64,000 bases of DNA from Martelella endophytica (GTDB taxonomy: Bacteria > Pseudomonadota > Alphaproteobacteria > Rhizobiales > Rhizobiaceae), in the NCBI RefSeq assembly GCF_000960975.1, contig NZ_CP010803.1:4061818-4125817 (forward strand), in the 5' to 3' direction. Positions 48,744 through 56,936 of the stretch are shown one piece after another. How positions within the stretch are numbered: position 1 is the first letter of the stretch; each line of letters begins with the position of its first letter. A program made the position numbers and the translations under genes. The notes beneath the pieces were generated by a model. The model searched no databases and was not told where the DNA came from. It worked only from the letters and a program-made list of their open reading frames with translations.

Positions 48744-49249
48744 GCCGGCGTCCTCCTCTCGTAAGGGCGGTACATCAGCTTCTGGTGTTCCGGGCAGTAG
48801 GCAGCGCCTTCTGCCACCGGTCTGCCACAGCAGGGTGCATCCGGGCCGAGCCGTTCGCCGCCCGGGGTCAGCACCAGTCGGCAGCGGAATTCGCCGCAGT
48901 CGATGAACGGCACGGTGGGACTGCCCGGGAGCTGCATGTGCTGCGTGTCATAGGCCTCGATCGGCACCTGCCTGCGGATCGGTGCATCGATGGCAGTTGT
49001 TGGTGCAGGCTTCTTCTTCCGCTTCGCCAGCAGCCTTGCCGCCTTCGCCTTGCGCTCGGCCTCGATGGCGGCTGCCTTCTCCGCTTCGGTCTTCCTCTCC
49101 CTGACGGGAAACAGGTCCGGATTGCGGCGGGCAATGCCGGCAACGACCATGCGCGAGACACCCCACGCTTTGGCAATCGCCGTCAGCGCCTTGCCATCAC
49201 GGCGCATCGCGGCCATCGCCTCGATCTCCTGACGGTCCCAGTGCTTCAT
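48737..49249 (-). CDS. GcrA-like cell-cycle regulator of prophage
   Basis: A 170-residue protein. The N-terminal helix-turn-helix (HWDRQEIEAMAAMRRDGKALTAIAKAWGVSRMVVAGIARR) and the C-terminal Cys/His block (CRLVL, CCGRPVAEGAAYCPEH) match the GcrA family. A basic Lys/Ala linker separates them. GcrA controls cell-cycle genes with CcrM methylation in alphaproteobacteria; phage copies may redirect host transcription. It overlaps the next gene by 7 nt and the previous one by 4 nt. Confidence 0.8.
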   Translation of the reverse strand: MKHWDRQEIEAMAAMRRDGKALTAIAKAWGVSRMVVAGIARRNPDLFPVRERKTEAEKAAAIEAERKAKAARLLAKRKKKPAPTTAIDAPIRRQVPIEAYDTQHMQLPGSPTVPFIDCGEFRCRLVLTPGGERLGPDAPCCGRPVAEGAAYCPEHQKLMYRPYERRTPAW

Positions 49250-49491
49250 GCTGCACCAGCCTTCCGATCGACCGTCAGGCCGGATCCGTCCGCCAGAAAG
49301 TGTTCACGCGGCCGCCAGTCGGTACCGCTTTCGATCACCCTGCGGATGGCCGCGTCTTCGGCCTCCTCCTGTGCATCGGCACAGGGCGCCTCGATCATCG
49401 GATGATCGCTCCAGCCGCAGCGGCAAAAGCTGAACCCTGCCACCGAGACGAGATGGCAGGAGATGCGGGGCGAAAGATCTGTGCCCGTCAT
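49246..49491 (-). CDS. Small prophage protein with Cys/His pair
   Basis: An 81-residue protein starting MTGTDLSPRISCHLVSV, from an ATG that overlaps the upstream stop (ATGA). FSFCRCGWSD may bind metal together with the earlier SCH. The rest is a charged helix. A longer in-frame option to 49698 covers the neighbouring gene and is rejected. Function unknown. Confidence 0.6.
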   Translation of the reverse strand: MTGTDLSPRISCHLVSVAGFSFCRCGWSDHPMIEAPCADAQEEAEDAAIRRVIESGTDWRPREHFLADGSGLTVDRKAGAA

Positions 49492-49991
49492 CGGCCGGCT
49501 TTTCCGTCGATCACCGAAAGACCGCCGCCGGCAATCGCGCCGATCAGGCAGCGCTTCAGCCGATCCTCGCTGATTTCCTTGTCGGAGAGCTTCTGCAGGC
49601 AGAGCTGCGCCTCGGTCGGCGTCACATGACCGTCGGCCAGCGCCTCGAGGATCGTGCTCATCAGCTCGCCTTCGCTCGCCTGATCGCCCGCCATGCACTG
49701 GATCAGCGACAGTGCCGTCCTGCTGCGCTCATCCGATTCCGTCAGCCTGCGTCCGGCAGCGGCTGCCATGGCTTCGGTCACCAGCGGTGCATCGGTATCC
49801 TCTTCCAGGATCCTGACCACCGGGATCGGCATGATGTCGGTATCGCGCTTGCCGTTCCAGCGGCCGACGGCACTGGTCGAGCGGTTGGTGATCAGGGCAA
49901 CGCGCTCGATCCCCCCTGCCCTTTTGATCAGGTCGCGCTGGGCGCAGCGGATGGTGAGGATGAACGGATCGATGGAGGGCTCTTCGGCCAT
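49488..49991 (-). CDS. Prophage helix-turn-helix-like regulatory protein
   Basis: A 167-residue protein starting at the ATG at 49991 with AAAGGGAGAG upstream. The N-terminal segment AGGIERVALITNRSTSAVGRWNG looks like a helix-turn-helix that starts with an RDLIKRAGG helix. The C-terminal part is helical (ILEALADGHVTPTEAQLCLQKL). It could be a CII-like activator, but the family is not certain. Confidence 0.6.
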   Translation of the reverse strand: MAEEPSIDPFILTIRCAQRDLIKRAGGIERVALITNRSTSAVGRWNGKRDTDIMPIPVVRILEEDTDAPLVTEAMAAAAGRRLTESDERSRTALSLIQCMAGDQASEGELMSTILEALADGHVTPTEAQLCLQKLSDKEISEDRLKRCLIGAIAGGGLSVIDGKAGR

Positions 49992-50282
49992 GTCTCTCCC
50001 TTTCGAAAACAACAAAAGCCATGCGCGCCGGGAAAGGCCCGGCGTCGTTTCCCATGGCGGGACGGTGGATCGCGGTTTAGGGTCAGGTCAGTCGCAAGGA
50101 GCGCCTAGGCGGGTGCAGCCGGGAAGGGACAGCTTGACCTGCGCGAAAGGCAGAATGGGAAGACCGGGCAACAAACGCTGGGCCGCAATAGCGCGCAGCA
50201 ATTACGAGAAAGAGCGACCAAGGTCTCCGGCCTTCCGCTTTCGTCGATGCACGGCTGGGGCTCGATGAAGAGGTCATCCAGG
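49992..50282. other. Non-coding gap in prophage remnant
   Basis: 291 bp between the HTH gene and the Cro-like gene. I see no gene with a ribosome site and no operator copy here. Confidence 0.5.
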
Positions 50283-50489
50283 TCATTTGGAGACGTCCTC
50301 GGCTTGATCCGAAAATTCCATATCAGCCAGGGAGAGACGTCCCGCTGTGCTCTCGATTATCTTAAGTTTCCACCGAGCAGGTATGTTCGATCTCTCGAGC
50401 CATTTCCGACGAGCCCAATAGCCAACCCCACAGGCTTCGGCAGCCTCACAGATTTCGTTCCAGCGCGTTGGGGCATTTCGACAACTCAT
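50283..50489 (-). CDS. Cro-like repressor candidate
   Basis: A 68-residue basic protein containing ACGVGYWARRKWLERSNIPARWKLKII, which fits the short phage helix-turn-helix repressors. I placed the start at the ATG at 50489. ATG 50507 and TTG 50516 are also in frame but lie inside the operator at 50502-50514. It is divergent from the repressor gene at 50575, the layout of a cI/cro switch. Confidence 0.6.
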   Translation of the reverse strand: MSCRNAPTRWNEICEAAEACGVGYWARRKWLERSNIPARWKLKIIESTAGRLSLADMEFSDQAEDVSK

Positions 50490-50501
50490 AGCGCATAAAT
50501 C

Positions 50502-50514
50502 GGACATTTTGTCC
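50502..50514. promoter_or_regulatory. Operator palindrome in the divergent repressor region
   Basis: GGACA-TTT-TGTCC, a perfect 5-bp inverted repeat with a 3-bp centre. Half-sites TGTCC recur at 50534-50538 and 50553-50557 in the same intergenic region. Confidence 0.75.
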
Positions 50515-50574
50515 AACCTGTCAACAGCGCAAATGTCCCAACACAGACTTATTGTCCAATGTTAAGATTGAGAT

Positions 50575-50880
50575 ATGAGCGAATCGGAAGAATTCATCTT
50601 CAACAACGAATATTGCGGCCGCGTGAAGCGCTTCCGTCAGGAAACCAACATGTCTGCAGCTCAGATGGCGACCCTGCTGTCAATTCCACCTGAACGTTAT
50701 CGCAAGTACGAAAGCCGTAGCCCACTTCCGCCATATCTTGTCGGCAAATTCTGCCAGATTGTAGGCTGCGACCTGGAACACCTGCTGCTCGGAAAGCCTC
50801 GATCGCGCGTAAAGCCCATGATCGTGGCGCGTGGAGATGCCACACCTTCGCAAAAGAAGAAAACAGGCACCAGCGAATAG
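50575..50880 (+). CDS. XRE-family phage repressor (short CI-like)
   Basis: A 101-residue protein with an N-terminal XRE helix-turn-helix: VKRFRQETNMSAAQMATLLSIPPERYRKYES, then PPYLVGKFCQIVGCDLEHLLLG. No C-terminal peptidase domain is present, so it is a short repressor. It is divergent from the Cro-like gene, and GGACA/TGTCC operators lie between them. Confidence 0.82.
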   Translation: MSESEEFIFNNEYCGRVKRFRQETNMSAAQMATLLSIPPERYRKYESRSPLPPYLVGKFCQIVGCDLEHLLLGKPRSRVKPMIVARGDATPSQKKKTGTSE

Positions 50881-51091
50881 TCCAGCGGGCAACGGACCTC
50901 GTGAGGGCAACCGAATATCTCGCTTGACGTTGTTCAACTCCAGAAAACAACCTGCCGAACAACTCAAAGCAACATTCCCTTAGCATCCCTTAATCGAGAC
51001 AGGCACAGCAGAGGCACCAAAGCCCCAGCTGCACGCATAACTCGTCACAAACCCCGGCATTAAACCTTCTGGTCCAAAACGTCCAGAACAA

Positions 51092-51143
51092 AATTTTGTC
51101 CATTTTGTCCAATTACTGTATTTAAATATTGGACATATTGTCC
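51092..51143. promoter_or_regulatory. Second operator cluster of the prophage
   Basis: TTTTGTCC repeats at 51094-51101 and 51103-51110, then the palindrome GGACA-TAT-TGTCC at 51131-51143. These match the operator at 50502 and probably control a rightward gene that was lost or cut by the IS21 insertion. Confidence 0.65.
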
Positions 51144-51207
51144 CATTTTCGCTTCAGAAATCGCTATTCCATTCAAACGGCAAGCAGGAAAATGGGAAGG
51201 ACGCTGA

Positions 51208-51319
51208 TGAAAGCCTCAGATCAGGACCACCTCTCGGAAATCAACTCCGCAATAGGTGGCAACGCTCTCGGTGATAGTCTCCGTTTGCTCCCGCCATCCC
51301 CTCACTTTGGCAGACTGCG
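51208..51319 (+). pseudogene. Truncated ORF cut by IS21 left end
   Basis: An ATG at 51208 preceded by GGGAAGGACGCTG opens a frame of 37 codons (MKASDQDHLSEINSAIGGNA...) that runs into the IS21 end at 51320. The fragment does not resemble the integrase N-terminus. It lies downstream of the second operator cluster. Confidence 0.4.
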
Positions 51320-51466
51320 TGTCAATCAGCGTTGTAATGGGACCCCATTTAGGCGTCCAAAAGGAACCCCTCCCTTGGGTTGCACTCGGCGATCAGCGCG
51401 CGCAGGCCCGGAGCCATCAATTTAGCGTAGAGGCTTGCGGGCGCGGGTTGTTTGGCTTCTTCGGCT

Positions 51467-52201
51467 TTAGCTTTGAGAACGGTTTCTGAAGCGCCAGGAT
51501 TCGTTTCCGGTTTCGATGATCTCGCAGTGGTGCGTGAGCCGGTCGAGGAGCGCAGCGGTCATCTTTGCGTCGCCAAACACGGCTGGCCACTCGCCGAATG
51601 CAAGATTGGTGGTGACGATGATTGATGTGCGCTCGTAGAGCCTGCTGACCAGATGGAAGAGAAGCTGGCCACCAGCCTGGGCAAACGGAAGATACCCCAG
51701 TTCATCCATGATAACGAAGTCGAGTCTGGTGATGAAGTCGGCGAGCCGCCCTTGTTTGCCATTTCGTGCTTCTGTCTCGAGCTGATTGACGAGGTCGACA
51801 ACATTGAAGAACCGTCCTCTTGCCCCGTTGCGGATCAGGGCGCGGGCAAGTGCGATCGACAAATGCGACTTTCCTGTTCCCGTTCCGCCGACCAGAACCA
51901 GGTTATGTTGCGGAGAGAGGAAGTCGCCTGTGGCGAGCTGGCGGACCAATCCTTCGTTGACCGGCGTATCCGAGAAGTCGAAGTCATCAATGTCCTTAGC
52001 CAGCGGCAACTTGGCGACGGTGAGCTGGTATTTGATGGAGCGCGCCTGCTTCTCGGCGATCTCAGACTGCAGCAGGTTACCCACGATGCGCGGCGGCTCA
52101 TGCTGCCGCTTGATACCGGAGGCCATGATCTCGTCGTAGGCGCCACGCATACCGAACAGCTTCAGCGCACCCATCATGTCGAGGATTTGGGATCGTTCCA
52201 T
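51467..52201 (-). CDS. istB: IS21-family transposition helper ATPase IstB
   Basis: A 244-residue AAA+ protein. The Walker A motif is [12 protein letters not shown] (near residue 98), Walker B is [13 protein letters not shown], and the sensor segment is [13 protein letters not shown]. IstB is the helper that delivers target DNA to the IstA transposase. The ATG at 52201 lies one base after the istA stop; an 18-codon upstream extension overlaps istA and is rejected. The reading frame is intact. Confidence 0.95.
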   Translation of the reverse strand: MERSQILDMMGALKLFGMRGAYDEIMASGIKRQHEPPRIVGNLLQSEIAEKQARSIKYQLTVAKLPLAKDIDDFDFSDTPVNEGLVRQLATGDFLSPQHNLVLVGGTGTGKSHLSIALARALIRNGARGRFFNVVDLVNQLETEARNGKQGRLADFITRLDFVIMDELGYLPFAQAGGQLLFHLVSRLYERTSIIVTTNLAFGEWPAVFGDAKMTAALLDRLTHHCEIIETGNESWRFRNRSQS

Positions 52202-52202
52202 A

Positions 52203-53704
52203 TCAGCTTGCCCTCCGGAGGCTATCGTAACGTGCGCAATCTGCCAGAGGCTCATGGGTCAGACGAAGGGCGTCGGGAATGGAGAGAATGGCGGGTGGCT
52301 GCGGATCACGATTGCGAGCCAGGATATTGATGATGATGGCGGCCGAGAACACGCCTTGATCGAGCGCTTCCTGGCAGGCCGCCTCGACAGCGGGAAGTCC
52401 GTCCAGCCCTACACATTCCAGGATCGACACCATCTGACGATCACCGTCAGCCATGGCCTTTAGCCGACGGCGCACCTTCTCCATGGCAGCCGGCAGAACC
52501 CAGTCATGGAAGGGCGCGCCGTTTCTGAGTGCTCCCGGCTTGCGGGTCAGGACCGGTACATAATGCCAGGGATTATAGATCGTCTCGCCGCGGCCGAAGC
52601 AGCGCTCATGCTGACCGATCTCGACGCCATCCTGGCGAATGACGATGTGCTCAGCGTATGCGTGGATCTCGGCCGGACGGCCCACAGCGGTCGACAGTAC
52701 GGAATACTTGTTGTTGTCGAAGCGGACGAGGCAAGTCTTGCCGATCGCGGCCTGAACAGCATGGAAGCCATCGAACTTGCCCGGGTATCCGATCAGATTG
52801 GATCGCTCTTCCTCGAAGACGTCCCAGACCGTGCGCTGTGGCTGATCGACATGTTTGTGGGCACGGGCGTAATTGATGCATTTGTCCAGCAGCCACCCGT
52901 TCAGCTCCCCATAGGACTTGAAGCGTAGTCTTGGTGTGAAGAAGCGCTCCCTGACCAGGTTAACCTGGTTCTCGACCTGTCCCTTCTCCCAGCCGGACGC
53001 CGGCGTACAGGCCACTGGCTCGACAAGGAAATGACTGCACATCTGTGAGACAAACGGCGGTTGTATTGCCTTTCCTTGCCGACAAAGACCGTCTCCACCG
53101 CGGTCTTCATGTTGTCATAGATCCCGCGCGTACAAGCCCCGCCGAAGAAGGCGAATGCCCGGTCATGGGCGTCGAAGACCATCTCCTGTGTCTCTCGCGG
53201 ATAGGCCCTTACATACATCATCCGGCTGTGGCAGAGCCGGACATGCGCCACCTTGATGGTTGTCGTCACGCCGTTCAGCACGACAATCTCGTGGCTCCAG
53301 TCGAACTGGTAGGCCTCACCGGGTGCGTAATAGAGCGGCACATAGGCTTCTGTCGAAACAGAACCGCGCTCCTTAGACCATTTGCGGGCATAACGCCGGA
53401 CGGCATCGTAGCCGCCTTCGTAACCTTGATCGCGCAGATCTTCATATATCCGGATGAGCGTCAGCCGTTCGCGCGACGGCTTGGCATCATTGGCGAGCAG
53501 TATTCCATCGAGCTGGTCCTGCCACGGTCCAAGCTTCGGGCGAGGCTGCGTCGTGCGCTCATAGGAGAACGCTGTCTCACCACCGCGCAGAACCTTCCGT
53601 ACCACTTTACGCGAAATGCCCAATTCCCGGCAGATCGCTTTGATCGGCATGCCTTGCGTCAGGGCAAGCCGGCGTATCTTCGCAATTGTTTCCACAACAA
53701 GCAT
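52203..53704 (-). pseudogene. istA: IS21-family transposase IstA, frameshifted
   Basis: The N-terminal part (53704 to about 53055) has the HTH (AICRELGISRKVVRKVL) and the start of the DDE domain (YQFDWSHEIVVL, IYDNMKTAV). The C-terminal part (from about 53042) resumes with MCSHFLVEPVACTPASGWEKGQ, VENQV and the remaining IstA features. The two reading frames join near 53040-53055, where VGKERQYNRR runs out of frame; one inserted base would restore it. Unless this is a sequencing error, istA is inactive. Confidence 0.85.
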
Positions 53705-53820
53705 CCAAATAAAAAGCCTCCGAGATAAACCGGAGGCTGTTGTAACCCCTGTGCCAGAAGGGGTCCCTTTTGGAAGCCGATCACCCCTCTAACGGGGTCC
53801 TTATTCCACGCCTAATCACA

Positions 53821-54635
53821 ACCGTGCTATTTCATCGCTTCGTGCCTCCGATTTTCGGCGTTGGTTCGAGAAATGGCGTACCAAGGGTCATCGTCGCGCC
53901 TCAGGTGCGATCAAGTTATTACGGGTGATATTGTCCTATGGCGCAGGCGAAAGGCTTTCTGGCTGTGCCCAGGCCCGCGAAATCCTGGCGGTAATGCGCT
54001 TCGAGCAACCGAAAGGACGCAGTGTTGCAATGACATACGACCATTGCCTTGCGATTATCAGGGCAAGTGCTGCGATGGGTTGCCCGTCAATCGGCTTTGT
54101 TGAAGCGCTTAAATTCGAGACAGGGCTGCGACGGATCGATGTCATTGGGGAATGGATGCCGGGCGATGCTGGTCAGCCGTTCCACTGGCGCGGTCTCACC
54201 GCCGGTAACATATCGAAGGATCTGATCCTCACAATTGAGACAAGCAAAACACATGTCGGTGTAGTGCGCGACCTGACGGTGTTGCCGCTCGTAGTCGAAG
54301 CCATGAAGGCCTATGCGCTCCCTAAATTGGGGCCGGTCGTCATCAACGAGGAAACTGGAAAGCCCTATTATGACAACCGGTATACGAAAAGATTCGCACG
54401 GGTCCGGGAAACGGCGGGTGTTCCACAATATGTTTGGTCCATGGATTCGCGGGCTGGGGCAGTCACGGAGACCATTGCAGCAACCGGATCGATCGAGCGT
54501 GCACGAGATCTTGCCACGCACACTACCGCGAAGATGACAGAGAGGTACGCGAGGAGTAATGGCCTCGAGGAGGCTCGTCAGGTTGCCGAGGCCCGCGAAA
54601 AACTGCGCCAGTGTAACGCAGTGAAACGAGTGTAA
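53821..54635 (+). pseudogene. int: Tyrosine integrase, 5' part lost at the IS21 end
   Basis: The open frame starts exactly at the IS21 right end (first codon 53823) with LRASDFRRWFEKWRTKGHRR, part of an N-terminal core-binding domain, and continues through the catalytic domain: TGLRRIDVIGEW (first Arg), then MDSRAGAV (second Arg) and ATHTTAKMTERYAR with the nucleophile Tyr. The true start codon and the first part of the protein are missing. It lies 28 bp from the tRNA-Gly 3' end, the place expected for the integrase of an element inserted there. GTG at 53925 could at most give a truncated product. Confidence 0.85.
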
Positions 54636-54663
54636 CGGCAACCACATAAGTTATTGAAAACGT

Positions 54664-54737
54664 TGGAGCGGGTAGCGGGAATCGAACCCGCGTATTCAGC
54701 TTGGAAGGCTGCTGCTCTACCATTGAGCTATACCCGC
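54664..54737 (-). tRNA. tRNA-Gly(TCC)
   Basis: A 74-nt tRNA with encoded CCA. The 7-bp acceptor stem is GCGGGTA/TACCCGC, the anticodon loop reads CTTCCAA with anticodon TCC, and the T loop is GGTTCGATTCC. Its 3' 47 nt are the attachment site of the island. Confidence 0.97.
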
Positions 54738-54760
54738 CCGGGTTCGTTCATCAGGTCAGG

Positions 54761-54845
54761 TGGTGGAGGAGGTTGGATTCGAACCAACGTAGACTAAGTC
54801 AACGGATTTACAGTCCGTCCGTTTTAACCACTCACGCACTCCTCC
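54761..54845 (-). tRNA. tRNA-Tyr(GTA)
   Basis: An 85-nt class II tRNA with encoded CCA. The acceptor stem is GGAGGAG/CTCCTCC, the anticodon loop is CTGTAAA with anticodon GTA, and a long variable arm (GACTTAGTC region) is present. It lies 24 bp upstream of tRNA-Gly in a tandem pair. Confidence 0.97.
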
Positions 54846-55062
54846 AGTACCAGCCTGGATCGCGGCTTTGCCGCCGATCGGTTCGGTGCGTCCCTCGCCG
54901 ATCTGCGCCGCGTATATGACCGGCTGCTTCCGCTCTGTCAACACGGGTCACCGGAAAAAAATGACGAAAAAATAACAAGCCGCCGACAGTCCTGACGGGA
55001 ATTCGAGATAAACCACGCGCGATCGGCCTAGCGAGAACGCTCTGCCAGCTTTATAAGACCCC

Positions 55063-55944
55063 ATGAGCAAAAAACACGATTCCGACGGTGGCGGCAAAGA
55101 CGCCCATTACGCCAAGCTGAGACGCGCCCACCGCGATGCCAAACGCGCCCGCGGCGAATTGCCGCCTGCACCGCGCCGACCCGGCGGCAAGGCGCCTGCC
55201 GGTCCGCTGCCCGTCAGCGACGACGAGGTGCTGCTTTACGGCCTGCACACGGTTCGCGCGGCGATCGAGAACCCGGAGCGCACGCTGATCGCGCTGAAGA
55301 TCACCCAGAACGCGCTTGCCCGGCTGACCGACGGGCTGACGCTGCCGGAAGCGCTTCCCGTCGAGATCGTCCGCCCCAAGGACATCGATGACATTCTCGG
55401 CACGGACGCAATTCACCAGGGCGTGATGCTGACGGCAAAGGCGCTGCCTGTGCGCCGGCTCGATGCGCTTCAGGAAAGCCCGCTGCTTCTTGTGCTCGAT
55501 CAGGTCACCGACCCGCACAATGTCGGCGCCATCCTGCGTTCGGCGGTGGCATTTTCGGCCGGCGCGGTGATCACCACCATGCGCCACAGCCCGGCGGAAT
55601 CGGGCGTGCTCGCCAAGTCGGCCTCCGGTGCGCTGGAGCTGATCCCCTATATCCAGATCACCAATCTCGCCAATGCGCTCGACGAACTGCACCGTATGGG
55701 CTTCACCAGCATCGGTCTCGATTCGGAAGGTCCGGCTCCGCTCGAAGGCACGCTGAAGGGCGGCAAGGTCGCCCTCGTTCTCGGCGCCGAGGGCAAGGGA
55801 CTGAGACAGAAGACCCGCGAGACCGTCACCGCGCTGGCACGGCTCGACATGCCGGGGCCGATCAAGTCGCTCAACGTCTCGAACGCCTCGGCCATCTCGC
55901 TTTACGCCGCTCGGCAATATCTCGCCGGCTCCAACCGGAGCTGA
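55063..55944 (+). CDS. rlmB: 23S rRNA (guanosine(2251)-2'-O)-methyltransferase
   Basis: A 293-residue SPOUT methyltransferase. A basic N-terminal leader (~45 residues) precedes the substrate-binding domain (LLYGLHTVRAAIENP). The three SPOUT motifs follow: LDQVTDPHNVGAILRSA, LVLGAEGKGLR and LNVSNASAISLYAARQYL. It methylates G2251 in the ribosomal P-site loop. The long lysine- and arginine-rich leader is common in rhizobial members. Confidence 0.93.
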   Translation: MSKKHDSDGGGKDAHYAKLRRAHRDAKRARGELPPAPRRPGGKAPAGPLPVSDDEVLLYGLHTVRAAIENPERTLIALKITQNALARLTDGLTLPEALPVEIVRPKDIDDILGTDAIHQGVMLTAKALPVRRLDALQESPLLLVLDQVTDPHNVGAILRSAVAFSAGAVITTMRHSPAESGVLAKSASGALELIPYIQITNLANALDELHRMGFTSIGLDSEGPAPLEGTLKGGKVALVLGAEGKGLRQKTRETVTALARLDMPGPIKSLNVSNASAISLYAARQYLAGSNRS

Positions 55945-56116
55945 TTTTTTCGACGCAGCACGAACATCTTGCCGCGTCAGGCGTTTATAGGGCGGTTCCA
56001 GAGGGCGTGCCGAGCCGGACCGGCTCGGAGCTGCGTCAGCGAAATCCGAAGTTCACGCATCGCTTCAGCGCTGCGTGACCGTCCTTGAAGCACTCCGCGC
56101 CTGCGAAAGGTCTGCC

Positions 56117-56884
56117 ATGCATATCGTCTTCACCGACCTCGACGGCACCCTCCTCGACCACGAAACCTATTCCCTTGAACCCGCCCGTCCGGCGCTCGCA
56201 GCGCTGAAGCAGCGCGGCATTCCGCTCATTCTGGCGAGCAGCAAGACCGAAGCCGAAATGCGCCCGATCGCCGCCGATATCGGCATTGACGACCCGATGA
56301 TCGTCGAGAATGGCGCAGGCGTCGTCAATCTTCCCGATGGCGCGGCCGGCGAGGACGGCGTCTACGCTCGACTGCGCGCCGTGCTCGACGACATGCCGCG
56401 TGACCTGCGGCAGAACTTTGCCGGCTTCGGCGATTGGAGCGACGAAGAGGTTGCGCAGAAGACCGGAATGCCGCTCGAGACGGCGAGGCTCGCCCGCATG
56501 CGACGCTTTTCGGAACCCGGTCTCTGGAACGGCAGCGAAGACGAGCGCGATGCCTTCCGCGGCATCCTCGATCAACACGGCTTTCAGGCTGTGCAGGGCG
56601 GACGGTTCTTCACCCTGATGCCGAAGACTTCCAAGGCCGATGCCATGCGGAAGGTGGCTGCCCTCTACCGCGAAATGAGTGACGAACCGCTCGTCACCGT
56701 CGCGCTCGGCGACGCGCCCAACGATGCGGCCATGCTGGAAGCGGCCGATATCGGGATCATCATCGCCAATCCGGCCCATGCCGCCCTGCCGGAAACCGCC
56801 CGAGAGCGGGCCGGCTTCATCCGCCGCTCCGAAAAACCGGGACCGGCCGGCTGGAACGACATGATACTGCAATTATTGGTATAA
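56117..56884 (+). CDS. HAD-IIB phosphatase of the mannosyl-/glucosyl-3-phosphoglycerate phosphatase type
   Basis: A 255-residue HAD hydrolase. Motif I is VFTDLDGTLLDHETYS, motif II is LILASSKTEAEM, and motif IV is VALGDAPNDAAMLEAADIGIII; KTSKADAMRKV lies between. The arrangement matches the mannosyl-3-phosphoglycerate phosphatase family, which removes phosphate to give mannosyl- or glucosylglycerate. AAAGG precedes the ATG at 56117. The next gene is a glycosyltransferase that would supply its substrate. Confidence 0.82.
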   Translation: MHIVFTDLDGTLLDHETYSLEPARPALAALKQRGIPLILASSKTEAEMRPIAADIGIDDPMIVENGAGVVNLPDGAAGEDGVYARLRAVLDDMPRDLRQNFAGFGDWSDEEVAQKTGMPLETARLARMRRFSEPGLWNGSEDERDAFRGILDQHGFQAVQGGRFFTLMPKTSKADAMRKVAALYREMSDEPLVTVALGDAPNDAAMLEAADIGIIIANPAHAALPETARERAGFIRRSEKPGPAGWNDMILQLLV

Positions 56885-56936
56885 TAGTTTTCGCAAGGGC
56901 CTTCCCCAGGCCGAATCAGAACAGGAGCGCCCGCAT

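Larger units (their letters stand above)
45111..50880. mobile_element. Prophage early-region remnant
   Basis: An eight-gene minus-strand operon (Cro-like to NusG-like) plus one divergent repressor gene. Gene content (repressor pair with operators, GcrA-like regulator, replication initiator with internal iterons, NusG-like factor) and tight ATGA overlaps are typical of a temperate phage early region. No capsid, tail, portal, terminase or lysis gene is visible. Confidence 0.75.
51320..53820. mobile_element. IS21-family insertion sequence
   Basis: A 2501-bp element with istA and istB on the minus strand. The ends begin TGTCAATCAGCG (left) and TGTGATTAGGCG (right, reverse complement), and share 18 of the first 27 bases, including GGACCCC. 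The flanks (AGACTGCG left, ACCGTGCT right) show no target duplication, which suggests a rearrangement or adjacent deletion after insertion. Confidence 0.85.

Noticed and set aside
45111..50880. Complete functional prophage
   Set aside because: No terminase, portal, capsid, tail or lysis genes are visible, and the integrase is truncated.
51304..51330. Target-site duplication at the IS21 ends
   Set aside because: The eight bases on each side of the element do not match at any 4-8 bp length.
51129..51425. 98-codon plus-strand ORF crossing the IS21 left end
   Set aside because: It runs across the IS border, so its C-terminal half is IS sequence. Only the part from 51208 to the border is listed, as a fragment.
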